A DNA stretch of 64,000 nucleotides, taken from assembly GCF_018403185.1 (NCBI RefSeq), contig NZ_BOSE01000001.1, positions 806,001 through 870,000 of the forward strand, given 5' to 3'. Under the pieces are notes generated by a model. It saw nothing but the letters and a program-made list of their open reading frames with translations, was not told the DNA's origin and searched no databases. A program made the translations under genes and the position numbers. The stretch is from Paenibacillus montaniterrae (GTDB taxonomy: Bacteria > Bacillota > Bacilli > Paenibacillales > Paenibacillaceae). Numbering within the stretch: the first letter of the stretch is position 1; every line of letters starts with the position of its first letter. Positions 26,214 through 34,256 of the stretch are shown in pieces.

Positions 26214-26382
26214 GTTCAAAAAGCTGGGCTTTCAGGACCAAGAAGCTTGGACGCTAGTAGAAAATGAGGAGCGCAGCGTAGGCAAAAGCTACGTGAGCAC
26301 CGGAATTTTCGCTAGCGTTCAAGATTCGCCGCCGACTAAACCACGAAGCGATGCATCGTCATCAAAGTCCAGCTTTTTGAAC
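26214..26382 (+). repeat. R1 repeat, full copy (169 bp)
   Basis: Same ends as the copy at 26026, almost identical body, separated from it by 17 bases. Together with 25878-26006 it fills the 660-base gap before mtrB. Confidence 0.9.
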
Positions 26383-26445
26383 TTCCTCTAATACAGTTTA
26401 CGGCTAACTTGTACACAATATTCGCTAATCCAACAGTTTATACAG

Positions 26446-26472
26446 AAAAATCCCAGCAATGGCACTGGGATT
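26446..26472 (-). terminator. Terminator after mtrB
   Basis: Minus-strand stem AATCCCAG/CTGGGATT followed by TTTC, 17 bases past the mtrB stop. Confidence 0.8.
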
Positions 26473-26488
26473 ACGATTCTACAATCGT

Positions 26489-26710
26489 TTATTCATCTGT
26501 ATGTACGACTCCGTACCGTGTCATTACTTGTGCTTTGCCACGAATTTTTATGGCAGAAGTGTGATCGGTAAATTGACAAATGAGCACTTCGTTTTTATCC
26601 AATTTTTCAGTATGATGGAATCGAGTGTCTTGACCTCGTGTTAAACCCATAACGGTAACACCAGCGTCCTTCGCTTTAATGACAATGTAATCGCCTGTCT
26701 GTTGCTCCAT
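26489..26710 (-). CDS. mtrB: trp RNA-binding attenuation protein (TRAP)
   Basis: 73 residues, the length of [24 protein letters not shown] and [16 protein letters not shown] match the TRAP core. The RNA-contacting residues known in Bacillus TRAP are conserved with a shift of one: Phe31, Glu35, Lys36, Asp38, Lys55, Arg57. The tryptophan-contacting Thr and Gln in GLTRG and CQFT are also there. It forms an 11-mer ring that, with Trp bound, wraps (G/U)AG triplets; its target lies in this window at 18311-18356. In B. subtilis it is cotranscribed with folE (mtrA); here no folE is present and terminators flank it. Confidence 0.96.
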   Translation of the reverse strand: MEQQTGDYIVIKAKDAGVTVMGLTRGQDTRFHHTEKLDKNEVLICQFTDHTSAIKIRGKAQVMTRYGVVHTDE

Positions 26711-26790
26711 CTCATTCCCTCGCTTTCTCTATACAAGCATTCTCAAAGCATTATATTGGATTATTCTGCATTGTGCAATTATATCATATA

Positions 26791-26827
26791 AAAAAGCTAC
26801 AGGTCGCATAATGGATCTGTAGCTTTT
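26791..26827 (-). terminator. Terminator after hup
   Basis: Minus-strand stem AAAAGCTACAG/CTGTAGCTTTT followed by further T, nine bases after the hup stop. Confidence 0.88.
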
Positions 26828-26835
26828 CAAATTAT

Positions 26836-27111
26836 TTATTGGGCAACCATGTCTTTAAGCTGCTTGCCAGGCTTGAAGGCAGGAATTTTGCTAGCTGCAA
26901 TATCGATTTCTTCTCCAGTTTGTGGATTGCGACCTTTGCGAGCTTGGCGTTCACGAACCTCAAAATTTCCAAAGCCTACTAGTTGAACTTTATCTCCGCT
27001 TTGCAATGCCTCGCTGATTGCGCCGAACACAGCATCAACCGCTTTGCCTGCATCCTTCTTAGAAAGTCCAGAAAGCTCTGAAACCTGATTGATTAGATCT
27101 GTTTTATTCAT
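26836..27111 (-). CDS. hup: DNA-binding protein HU
   Basis: 91 residues; histone-like nucleoid protein. [29 protein letters not shown] and the DNA-gripping arm [12 protein letters not shown] are diagnostic. Preceded by AAGGAGGTG. Same position (between spoIVA and mtrB) as hbs in B. subtilis. Monocistronic, judging by its own terminator. Confidence 0.98.
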   Translation of the reverse strand: MNKTDLINQVSELSGLSKKDAGKAVDAVFGAISEALQSGDKVQLVGFGNFEVRERQARKGRNPQTGEEIDIAASKIPAFKPGKQLKDMVAQ

Positions 27112-27304
27112 TTCTTCACCTCCTTAACGTACCCTATTATCACTCATAATGACCGTTTTCTAGAAATATATACCTTTTTACAATAAAACCATAGTAATAC
27201 ATGGCAAGTACAAAAACAAGTATTGTAATTAAACATTTGTACGAAACAAGTTGAATGGTTTGTACATATGCTGTAAGATGTAAAGTTTTCAGGGAGGCAA
27301 TCCA

Positions 27305-27844
27305 ATGAACTACAGTTACATTCATGTCAAATCTATGCTGCAGCTTCGCCAATTTATTAAGCTAAAAGGACAGATTTGGGATGAATTAGGATATAAAATG
27401 GAATATCCGAGTCCTGAAGCAAAAATGATCATATTTATTGAGCATAGTACGGATGAGGAGAAAGTGCTAGGAACTTTAGAACTAATTCCTTTTAATCATG
27501 TGGACAAATTGAAGAAGATGCTCTTTTTATCCTATCCAGAGCTTAATCAGAGGACTACCATTTTTGTAGACGGTTTCGGTGTGCTGGCATCACATCGTGG
27601 AAAGCTGGAGACCTATATGATAAGCCATATTGTCAACCACGCTGAAAAATTCGGGCTCACCCATGCGGCTACTTTAGCAACCGAGCAAATGCTAAGCTGT
27701 TTATGCAAGCGTTACAGAATTCCATTCAAGCAAGTCGCGGCACCGCTTGAAATGAACGGGCGCCTGCTATTTCCTGTGCTGCTTAATTTGGAATTTGCTT
27801 ATTTGAACAAGCATCACTCTCGCTTTAACTGGCTGAACGGATAA
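27305..27844 (+). CDS. Hypothetical protein, possible GNAT-like acyltransferase
   Basis: 179 residues on the plus strand, against the trend, with an AGGGAGG ribosome site. The pattern VLGTLELIPF, then TTIFVDGFGVLASHRGKLETYMISHIVNHAEKFGLTHAATLA resembles GNAT or autoinducer-synthase-like folds (strand, V-x-loop with basic residues, helix), but no clear acyl-CoA loop of the RxxGxG type is seen. Function unknown. It faces spoIVA across a shared terminator. Start ATG at 27305. Confidence 0.75.
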   Translation: MNYSYIHVKSMLQLRQFIKLKGQIWDELGYKMEYPSPEAKMIIFIEHSTDEEKVLGTLELIPFNHVDKLKKMLFLSYPELNQRTTIFVDGFGVLASHRGKLETYMISHIVNHAEKFGLTHAATLATEQMLSCLCKRYRIPFKQVAAPLEMNGRLLFPVLLNLEFAYLNKHHSRFNWLNG

Positions 27845-27933
27845 AGTCAGCGCTCCTCCGCTATAGCGTCTTGCAGCTTATTTGAAAGTTGCGGGTATGG
27901 GCTTCGCTGCTTTCTTTATTAAATTGAACAACA

Positions 27934-27965
27934 AAAAGTTGGACGGAATGTTCCGCCCAACTTTT
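27934..27965. terminator. Bidirectional terminator between convergent genes
   Basis: AAAAGTTGG(A)CGGAA pairs with TTCCGCCCAACTTTT; A/T runs on both sides suit both directions, for the 27305 gene and spoIVA. Confidence 0.85.
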
Positions 27966-27984
27966 CGTTGTGGATGCTTATTGA

Positions 27985-29463
27985 CTATAGAATGATCGCG
28001 ATTAGTCCGCCCGAGCCTTCATTAATGATGCGTCCTAATGTTTCTTGCAGCTTGTAGCGTGCGTTGTCCGGCATCATGGCGATTTTGCCCTGAATGCCTT
28101 CTCGTACGATGTTGTGCAGCGAGCGTCCGAAAATGTCAGACTCCCAAATTTTGATTGGGTCGTTTTCAAAGTCCTGCATCAAGTAGCGAACAAGCTCCTC
28201 GCTTTGCTTTTCTGTGCCGATAATTGGTGCAAACTCAGATTCTACGTCAACGCGAATCATATGAATAGATGGCGCGGTAGCCTTCAATCTTACACCAAAG
28301 CGCGAGCCTTGACGGATCAGCTCTGGCTCATCCAACGCCATTTCAGCAAGCGAAGGTGCAGCAATACCGTAGCCAGTCGTTTTTACCATTTCCAGCGCTT
28401 CTGCAAAGCGGTCGTATTCCTTTTTCGCATGCGCGAATTCTTGCATAAGTGCAAGCAGGTGATCCTTGCCGCGAATTTCTACGCCTACGACTTCCATCAA
28501 AATTTGATCATAGAGCTCGTCAGGCGCGTATAAGTCAATTTCGGCAACTCCTTGCCCCATATCCATGCCGCTAAGTCCAGCGCGGCTAATAAAATCATAT
28601 TCCATGAATTGACCGACCACGCGGTCAACATCGCGCAATCTGCGAATATCCTTGACAGTATCGCGCACGCAATTTTCAAAGTTGGAACGCAGCCAGTGCT
28701 GCTCATTCAGCACCATTACCCAGCTTGGCAAATTAACATTGACCTCATGAACCGGGAACTCATAGAGCACCTCGCGCAGTACAGCCAATCCTTCTTCCTC
28801 ATTCATCGTTGCAACGCTTAAGGCAATAACCGGAATATCATACTTCTCCTGAAGCTCCTGACGCAACGCCAGCGTTTCTTCACTGCGAGGCTTAGTAGAG
28901 TTGACAATTAGCACGAATGGCTTACCAACCTCTTTCAGTTCCTCTACAACGCGTTCCTCAGCCTCCACATATGAGCTGCGAGGGATCTCAGCAATCGTGC
29001 CATCTGTCGTAACGACTACACCTAATGTAGAATGCTCCTGAATTACTTTGCGTGTGCCGATTTCTGCTGCTTCCTGAAATGGAATCGCTTCATCGAACCA
29101 AGGAGTTGTAATCATGCGCGGGCCGTTTTCATCCTCATAGCCCTTAGCTCCATCGACTGCATAGCCTACGCAATCCACGAGCCTTACATTAACCTCCAAG
29201 CCCTCGGACACTCGCAATTGCACCGCCTGATTCGGCACAAATTTGGGCTCAGTCGTCATAATTGTTTTACCTGCGGCGCTCTGCGGAAGCTCATCAACGG
29301 CGCGGACTCTCTCTGACTCTACTGGAATGTTGGGAAGTACCACGGTCTCCATAAATTTTTTAATGAAGGTTGATTTGCCTGTACGGACTGCACCGACGAC
29401 TCCGAGGTAAATATCCCCGCCAGTTCTTTCGGCAATGTCCTTGAAAATATCTACTTTATTCAC
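27985..29463 (-). CDS. spoIVA: Stage IV sporulation protein A, spore coat ATPase
   Basis: Mother-cell ATPase that polymerises on the forespore surface as the coat basement layer. 492 residues, the same length as in B. subtilis, with Walker A GAVRTGKST, DELPQSAAGKTIMTTEPKFVPN and the conserved C-terminus INEGSGGLIAIIL. The start is GTG at 29463, seven bases after GGGAGGGG; family N-termini begin at NKVDIFKDIAERTGG, so the open frame upstream is not coding. A sigma-E-like promoter lies at 29642-29670. Confidence 0.97.
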   Translation of the reverse strand: MNKVDIFKDIAERTGGDIYLGVVGAVRTGKSTFIKKFMETVVLPNIPVESERVRAVDELPQSAAGKTIMTTEPKFVPNQAVQLRVSEGLEVNVRLVDCVGYAVDGAKGYEDENGPRMITTPWFDEAIPFQEAAEIGTRKVIQEHSTLGVVVTTDGTIAEIPRSSYVEAEERVVEELKEVGKPFVLIVNSTKPRSEETLALRQELQEKYDIPVIALSVATMNEEEGLAVLREVLYEFPVHEVNVNLPSWVMVLNEQHWLRSNFENCVRDTVKDIRRLRDVDRVVGQFMEYDFISRAGLSGMDMGQGVAEIDLYAPDELYDQILMEVVGVEIRGKDHLLALMQEFAHAKKEYDRFAEALEMVKTTGYGIAAPSLAEMALDEPELIRQGSRFGVRLKATAPSIHMIRVDVESEFAPIIGTEKQSEELVRYLMQDFENDPIKIWESDIFGRSLHNIVREGIQGKIAMMPDNARYKLQETLGRIINEGSGGLIAIIL

Positions 29464-29641
29464 TGAATATCCCCTCCCAATTGATTTTCCGGTTCGCCGC
29501 CATCCACCGGACAAAAGGGCAGGCCAGCGACGCAACTCGTACATACTTATTGGACTTGTAATATCTTATGTCTGCTTTGTCCAAATATTCCGATAGCTTG
29601 GGATTTTTTTAATTTTCCGGCTATCTCTCTTCCAAGACTGA

Positions 29642-29670
29642 AATATATGTATCACTCTATCGTTATATTC
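29642..29670 (-). promoter_or_regulatory. Candidate sigma-E promoter of spoIVA
   Basis: Minus strand: -35 GAATATA (29664-29670), 14 bases, -10 CATATATT (29642-29649). Sigma-E consensus is GMATATT and CATACANT with 14-15 spacing. Start expected near 29635, giving a leader of about 170 bases that contains a GATAGC/GCTATC stem. Confidence 0.6.
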
Positions 29671-29700
29671 TTAGCCTTGACAGATTATGATTGGGCAGCA

Positions 29701-29737
29701 AAATAAAACGCGCCGCCACCCAAAGGGCAGCAGCGCG
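29701..29737 (-). terminator. Terminator upstream of spoIVA
   Basis: Minus-strand GC-rich stem CGCGCTGCTGCCC/GGGTGGCGGCGCG followed by TTTTATTT. It would stop transcripts coming through the repeat cluster from yphF. Confidence 0.8.
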
Positions 29738-29831
29738 TATAAAGCAATGCTAAAAAACTAAGAAACATAGCGTTCAATCTTCAATGTCAAATCCACTAGG
29801 AAGCAACGCATCTTCATCAAGGCAGCGCTGC

Positions 29832-29946
29832 GGAGCAAAGCATCCTTCAGTCGCTTTTTAAATCGTAATGCTCTTTTATTATATTTATTAAGGTTGCATT
29901 ACGATGTTAAAGGCGACACACTTCGTTTTTCGGATTGCTTTGCTCC
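29832..29946 (+). repeat. R2 repeat, full copy (115 bp)
   Basis: Ends GGAGCAAAGCATCC and GGATTGCTTTGCTCC; inside, TCGCTTTTTAAATCGTAATGC faces GCATTACGATGTTAAAGGCGA, so the whole element can fold as one long hairpin. Followed directly by an R1 copy. Confidence 0.88.
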
Positions 29947-29955
29947 TCCGCTGTA

Positions 29956-30116
29956 GCTTTTGAGTGCAGGACCAAGAAGCTTGCACGCTAGTAGAAAGCG
30001 AGGAGCGCAGCGTAGAGCAATAGCTACGTGAGCACCGCAGTTTTCGCTAGCGTTCAAGATTCGCCGTCGACTACGCTACAACGCAACACATCGTCATCAA
30101 AGTCCTGCTTTTAAAC
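29956..30116 (+). repeat. R1 repeat (161 bp)
   Basis: Same body as the 26026 copy; right end TCATCAAAGTCCTGCTTTTAAAC. Follows R2 with a shared GCTGTAGC junction. Confidence 0.88.
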
Positions 30117-30132
30117 TACCCCTTCCAATGAG

Positions 30133-30301
30133 GTTTAAAAAGTTCGGAGTTCAGTACCGAGAAGATGGCTGGATACTAGAAAGCGAGGAGCGCAGCGTAG
30201 GCACTTGCTACGTGAGCACCGGAGTTTTCGGTAGCCTGCCATATTCGATGCCGACTATGCTACAACGCCATGCTTCGTAATCAACTTCGGACTTTTTAAA
30301 C
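30133..30301 (+). repeat. R1 repeat, diverged copy abutting the yphF stop
   Basis: Ends GTTTAAAAAGTTCGGA and CCGGACTTTTTAAAC-like; body diverged but retains GAGCGCAGCGTAG and CTACGTGAGCACCGG. Its last base coincides with the last base of the stop codon of the lipoprotein gene. Confidence 0.85.
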
Positions 30302-31044
30302 TACCGCTCTATTGGGACTGGTTCATTGTTTAGTAGCCTGTACACAGCCCCCTTAACCGGCACATAGTCGCTTTTTTCGATAAGCAGCGCTCGCAAATCC
30401 TGTTCCTCGCTTATTTCCAGTTCAGGATTAGCAAGCATCGCTTGGTAAATATCACTTGCATAATCGATATAGACTGTTCCGCTTTCGCTTAGCATAAGCT
30501 GAGCGATGCTCCCTGAGTATGGACTATGCACCTCTGGCGTTTTCATGTTCAGTGCTTTGTAATCAATGCCGTAGAAGCCATCATATAGCTTGTCCGTCAT
30601 AGGCAAATTACCGTGCTGACTCTTGTAGTCATCAACCTTGCGCTGCAAATCGATGACCTTTTGCGTTAAATAGATGTTTTGCGCTTTAACGACCGGATCG
30701 GTTTCCTCGTTTAAGATTAAGTAATAAAAATTGCCGCCGCCTTCAAAGGATGAACTTGGCAAATGCTCTACATAGCTCTCTTTTTTCAGCAAATCAAAAT
30801 TAACGCGAAACTTTTCGTAGCGATCTACCGTGGAATCGCTATTATGAATAGGCAGAACCGACTTTTCGGCCAAATATTGATCAACAGCTGCTTGTACATT
30901 GCGGATTGCTTCCTTCGACACGACGTCAGTCGGAGACGAGTCGGTTTGCGGGTAGAGACAGCCGGAAAGCAGCAGCGTAAGCAGCGTAGCTGTAATCGAC
31001 AGCTTGAGCAGGTTTATTGTTCCCTGGTTATTTCTCATATTCAT
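30301..31044 (-). CDS. Lipoprotein, YphF-like
   Basis: About 247 residues. A signal peptide ends in the lipobox LLSGC, so the mature protein would be anchored outside the membrane through Cys29. The rest has no recognised catalytic motif; a helical segment (VIDLQRKVDDYKSQHG) precedes a mixed region. Its position between spoIVA and gpsA corresponds to yphF in B. subtilis, which is the basis of the name. An ATG six bases downstream (31038) has better spacing from AGGGG and may be the real start. Function unknown. Confidence 0.8.
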   Translation of the reverse strand: MNMRNNQGTINLLKLSITATLLTLLLSGCLYPQTDSSPTDVVSKEAIRNVQAAVDQYLAEKSVLPIHNSDSTVDRYEKFRVNFDLLKKESYVEHLPSSSFEGGGNFYYLILNEETDPVVKAQNIYLTQKVIDLQRKVDDYKSQHGNLPMTDKLYDGFYGIDYKALNMKTPEVHSPYSGSIAQLMLSESGTVYIDYASDIYQAMLANPELEISEEQDLRALLIEKSDYVPVKGAVYRLLNNEPVPIER

Positions 31045-31050
31045 TTACCC

Positions 31051-31398
31051 CTACCATAAAGTATCTTCTTCCTGCTGGCGTTGAAGCTGCCTGGCAATCG
31101 CTGCGCGAAACGGATCCGGCGGTAGCTGCACAACCGTATGCCCCTGCTTCAGTACTGCCTGACAGGCCAATCTTGTGTTAGACTGCTCGAGGCCAGCAAG
31201 CTTGCGGCGCTCATTGTCTTTCATCGGAGCCAGATTGCTCCAATCTTCAATTTGCACCTTGCACATAAAGCAGGAGGCGTTGCCGCCGCAGCGAGTTGCA
31301 ATCGCCACTCCAGCCTTGCGAGCTGCCTGCAAAACAGTTGTGCCTGAGCGAACCTTGGCAGAACGAGCGAGCGGCAGAAACGTTACTTCAGCTTCCAT
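31051..31398 (-). CDS. 2Fe-2S ferredoxin-like protein
   Basis: About 115 residues. CGGNASCFMC with a later Cys in TRLACQA gives the four-cysteine CX5CX2CXnC pattern of plant-type 2Fe-2S ferredoxins. The C-terminal tail is charged (RQLQRQQEEDTLW). The start at 31398 has GGAGGTG six bases upstream. It lies seven bases before the lipoprotein gene and is separated from a second ferredoxin gene by an R1 repeat. Electron partner unknown. Confidence 0.87.
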   Translation of the reverse strand: MEAEVTFLPLARSAKVRSGTTVLQAARKAGVAIATRCGGNASCFMCKVQIEDWSNLAPMKDNERRKLAGLEQSNTRLACQAVLKQGHTVVQLPPDPFRAAIARQLQRQQEEDTLW

Positions 31399-31432
31399 CA
31401 GGAACACCTCCAAAATCAATTCTTTAGAGGAA

Positions 31433-31602
31433 GTTCAAAAAGCGCAACTTTGATGACGATGTAGTCACAAATAGCTTAGTCGGCGTCGAATATGGGGTTC
31501 AGCCGAAATGTACGGTGCTCACGTAGTAGGTATCTACGCTGCGCTCCGTCATTTCTAAGCTTCTCCCCATCTTCTTGGTCCTGAAAGCCGCGCTTTTTGA
31601 AC
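31433..31602 (-). repeat. R1 repeat, subtype B (170 bp), between two ferredoxin genes
   Basis: GTTCAAAAAGC at 31433 and GCTTTTTGAAC ending at 31602; the body is nearly the exact reverse complement of the copy at 45882-46051, including a stretch with CATCTTCTTGGTCCTGAAAGCC. Confidence 0.92.
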
Positions 31603-31610
31603 TCTCAATT

Positions 31611-31907
31611 TTAAAAATATGTTTTGTTGCGAGCAACGATAACGGCATCCTTGCTCGCTACAACTGCCTGACAGCCCAAGCGGTAGCCCTCATCAAACTC
31701 CTCAGGCTCCAAACGATCCCATTCCTCATCAGTTATATCTTCCAGGTATTCTGCGCCTTCCACGATTAAACAGCGGCATCTGGCGCAGGTGCCTCGCGTA
31801 CAAGAAAAGCTCCAATCCACCTTATGCTTTATGGCATGGTCGAGTATGGTTAACCCTTCCTCGGCTTCAACCTTTTTTGTAATGCTGCGTCCAGTCAATT
31901 CAATCAT
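31611..31907 (-). CDS. 2Fe-2S ferredoxin-like protein
   Basis: About 98 residues. CTRGTCARCRC followed by YRLGCQAVV supplies the 2Fe-2S ligands; the middle is very acidic (EYLEDITDEEWDRLEPEEFDE). The start at 31907 is nine bases after AGGAG. Similar in fold to its neighbour at 31051 but not a recent duplicate. Adjacent pairs of such ferredoxins near gpsA are not part of the B. subtilis order. Partner unknown. Confidence 0.88.
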   Translation of the reverse strand: MIELTGRSITKKVEAEEGLTILDHAIKHKVDWSFSCTRGTCARCRCLIVEGAEYLEDITDEEWDRLEPEEFDEGYRLGCQAVVASKDAVIVARNKTYF

Positions 31908-31936
31908 AGTGTACAACTCCTGCTCTGCGTTCTATA

Positions 31937-32116
31937 TTAAATAATTGAAATTACTCCTAGAAAAAATCCGATTATCAAGCTGAAAAATGCGATTAATGAC
32001 AGCACAAATTTAATAACACCCTTCGTCTTGTAGCGTGCAAACGTAATCAAAAATGCTGCAATTGCCATCAAGCCGATGCCTATTAATGAAACCCACATTT
32101 TCGTCATTGGATCCAT
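31937..32116 (-). CDS. Small membrane protein, DUF2768/YphE-like
   Basis: 59 residues, ATG at 32116 after AGGGG, TAA at 31937-31939. Two hydrophobic segments (VSLIGIGLMAIAAFLITFA and FVLSLIAFFSLIIGFFLG) flank a short basic loop RYKTKG. Size, topology and place between spoIVA/yphF and gpsA fit YphE of B. subtilis (DUF2768). Function unknown. Confidence 0.78.
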   Translation of the reverse strand: MDPMTKMWVSLIGIGLMAIAAFLITFARYKTKGVIKFVLSLIAFFSLIIGFFLGVISII

Positions 32117-32265
32117 GAATCTAATTTCCCCTATTCCATTATGTAGTAGCTATTCCTGTCTATTATAGCATCACTGCTAGAATGTGACAAAGCTCACAGG
32201 CAGCATACATGACTGGAGCGCTTCCTCCTTGTGGAGAAAACGCTCCTATGCGGCAACATTCAGCC

Positions 32266-32538
32266 TTATTTCATCATCATTTTCATTAGGGCCTCGAGAT
32301 TAGACGACTTCATACCGCTCGACTGAATCGTTTTGGCAACATCATTGAGCTTGGCGTCAGACAGCTTAATGTTGGCCATATCAGCCACTCGTCTAATTAG
32401 CTTTTTCAGCTCTGCTTCATTTTCCAAGGTGTTTGGTTGAACAGTGCTCGCTACCTTACCTACAGAATTTGCTGAAATGTTTTTGCCGGTTTTACGTTTG
32501 ATGGCGCCCAGAACCTCTTTGGATAAATCCTTCGACAT
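32266..32538 (-). CDS. Stage VI sporulation protein F-like
   Basis: 90 residues, charged and helical: AIKRKTGKNISANSVGKVA, LKKLIRRVADMANIKLSD and a Met-rich end LEALMKMMMK. The pattern resembles SpoVIF (YjcC) of B. subtilis, a small mother-cell protein involved in coat and germination properties. It sits alone between the DUF2768 gene and gpsA. Preceded by GAGGTAAGAG. Homology is recognised by eye only. Confidence 0.75.
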   Translation of the reverse strand: MSKDLSKEVLGAIKRKTGKNISANSVGKVASTVQPNTLENEAELKKLIRRVADMANIKLSDAKLNDVAKTIQSSGMKSSNLEALMKMMMK

Positions 32539-32621
32539 GCTCTTACCTCCTCATCTACACATTTCAGTACATCATATGTGGAGATAAGCTATCTGGTTAC
32601 CCAAGCAAAGGCCTAGCTATC

Positions 32622-33644
32622 CTAGTTGTTCATTTCATTCGTTTTCGTGCGCCCCATCAATACCTCAATTGCCCGATCAAGCGGCTGATCATTGAACAGT
32701 ACCTCATAGAGCTGCTCTGTTATCGGCATTTCGATGCCATACTGCGCTGCCAGCTGGAAGGCCGCACGCGTCGTTTTCACGCCTTCTACAACCATACCCA
32801 TTCGTTCCAGCACCACATTGAGCGGCGTGCCGTCAGCGAGCATGTAGCCGGCTCGCCAGTTGCGGCTATGCTGGCTTGTCGCCGTGACGACAAGATCGCC
32901 AACACCTGCCAGGCCAATAAATGTGAGCGGGCTGGCACCCATTGCCACACCCAGCCGCGAAATTTCTGCCAGGCCTCTGGTCAGCAGAGCAGCCTTGGCA
33001 TTGTCGCCGAGCTGCAGCCCGTTAATCAAGCCAGCCGCAAGCGCGATTATGTTTTTCAGCGCACCGGCAACCTCAATCCCTACCACATCATTATTCGTAT
33101 AGACGCGGAACGAGGAATTCATAAACGCTTCTTGAGCCTTCTCCGCTACTTCCTCCTGCTCCGCCGCAACAACAACGGTTGTCGGCAGCTTCAGAATAAC
33201 CTCCTCGGCATGAGAAGGTCCTGAAATTACTGCAATCTCTGACTGCGCCCGGCCAAGCTCCTCGGACAATACAACGGACATGCGCTTTAGCGTTTCAGGC
33301 TCAAAGCCCTTTGTCGCATGCACGACAATGCTTCCCGCTTCTACATGGGACGCAGCCTGCTTCGCCACCTGACGCATAGCGCTTGATGGCGCGGCAAACA
33401 GCGTCAGCTCGGCCCCGCTTAACGCTTGCTGCATATTAGTCGTTGCCGTAATGTTGGGAGGCAGTACGCGATTCGGCAAATATTTTTCATTATGATGCTG
33501 TGTACTAATTTCTTTTGCTTGCGCCTCGGTGCGCGTCCACATTGTAACCTCGTAATGATTGCAGGCAAGCACGTATGCAAGCGCGGTTCCCCAGCTTCCT
33601 GCAACAAGCACCGCCGCTTTTCCTTTCATCTGTGGATTCGGCAT
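32622..33644 (-). CDS. gpsA: Glycerol-3-phosphate dehydrogenase [NAD(P)+]
   Basis: Reduces dihydroxyacetone phosphate to sn-glycerol 3-phosphate for phospholipid synthesis. 340 residues. The N-terminal nucleotide loop reads VLVAGSWGTALA, with Val where most family members have the first Gly of GAGSWG. The remaining motifs are normal: SGPSHAEEV, VEVAGALKNIIALAAG (catalytic Lys), and HSRNWRAG. It is four bases upstream of no break: plsY precedes it by four bases, so the two lipid genes are coupled. Confidence 0.96.
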   Translation of the reverse strand: MPNPQMKGKAAVLVAGSWGTALAYVLACNHYEVTMWTRTEAQAKEISTQHHNEKYLPNRVLPPNITATTNMQQALSGAELTLFAAPSSAMRQVAKQAASHVEAGSIVVHATKGFEPETLKRMSVVLSEELGRAQSEIAVISGPSHAEEVILKLPTTVVVAAEQEEVAEKAQEAFMNSSFRVYTNNDVVGIEVAGALKNIIALAAGLINGLQLGDNAKAALLTRGLAEISRLGVAMGASPLTFIGLAGVGDLVVTATSQHSRNWRAGYMLADGTPLNVVLERMGMVVEGVKTTRAAFQLAAQYGIEMPITEQLYEVLFNDQPLDRAIEVLMGRTKTNEMNN

Positions 33645-33648
33645 AGCA

Positions 33649-34245
33649 CTAAGCTCCTTTCTTGCTTCCTAGCTTATTCTCAGTTCCATTCCAAAGCTTC
33701 ACGATATTCGAGCGATGACGAATGAATGCAAAAATGCAAATAATAACGGTTCCGATCAAATTCGCCCAATTGAATTGCAGGAATAGAACAAAGATTGGCG
33801 TCAAAAACGTAAAAATCAAAGAGCCAAGCGATACATATCGGGTAAAAACAATGCTTAAAATCGCAATAATTCCCGCGATCAGGGCAGGGATGAATACGAG
33901 CACCGACAAAACGCCAATTGCGGTGGCGATTCCTTTGCCGCCTTTGAATTTGAACCAAATCGGCCAGTTATGACCGATAATCGCTGCAAGTCCGCATACG
34001 ACCGGCAGCCAATCCTGCTCCGATACGATGCGTGCAAGCGCAACGCTGCCCATCCCCTTCAGCAAATCAAGTGCAAGCACGAGAATTGCCGGGCCAATGC
34101 CGAGCACGCGAAGCGTATTCGTTGCGCCTGCATTGCCGCTTCCATGATTGCGAATATCAATGCCTTTAACTAGCTTGGCAATAACGATGCTAAAAGAAAT
34201 CGAACCTGCTAGATAACTAATCACAATCGCTAATAATGATAACAA
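33649..34245 (-). CDS. plsY: Glycerol-3-phosphate acyltransferase
   Basis: Membrane enzyme acylating glycerol 3-phosphate from acyl-phosphate. 198 residues, about five membrane segments. The three conserved loops are present: GSISFS, GSGNAGATNTLR and KFKGGKGIAT. Start is TTG at 34245 with GGGAGAGAG upstream. Directly upstream of gpsA, which supplies its substrate. Confidence 0.95.
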   Translation of the reverse strand: MLSLLAIVISYLAGSISFSIVIAKLVKGIDIRNHGSGNAGATNTLRVLGIGPAILVLALDLLKGMGSVALARIVSEQDWLPVVCGLAAIIGHNWPIWFKFKGGKGIATAIGVLSVLVFIPALIAGIIAILSIVFTRYVSLGSLIFTFLTPIFVLFLQFNWANLIGTVIICIFAFIRHRSNIVKLWNGTENKLGSKKGA

Positions 34246-34256
34246 TGCTCTCTCCC

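Noticed and set aside
25878..26382. CRISPR array
   Set aside because: Three tandem related units look array-like, but they are about 170 bp with inverted ends, have no unique spacers and no cas genes nearby.
26191..26391. 66-codon open frame across R1 copies
   Set aside because: A similar frame recurs at 48136-48327 because the repeat recurs. No ribosome site; the conserved feature is the palindrome, not the frame.
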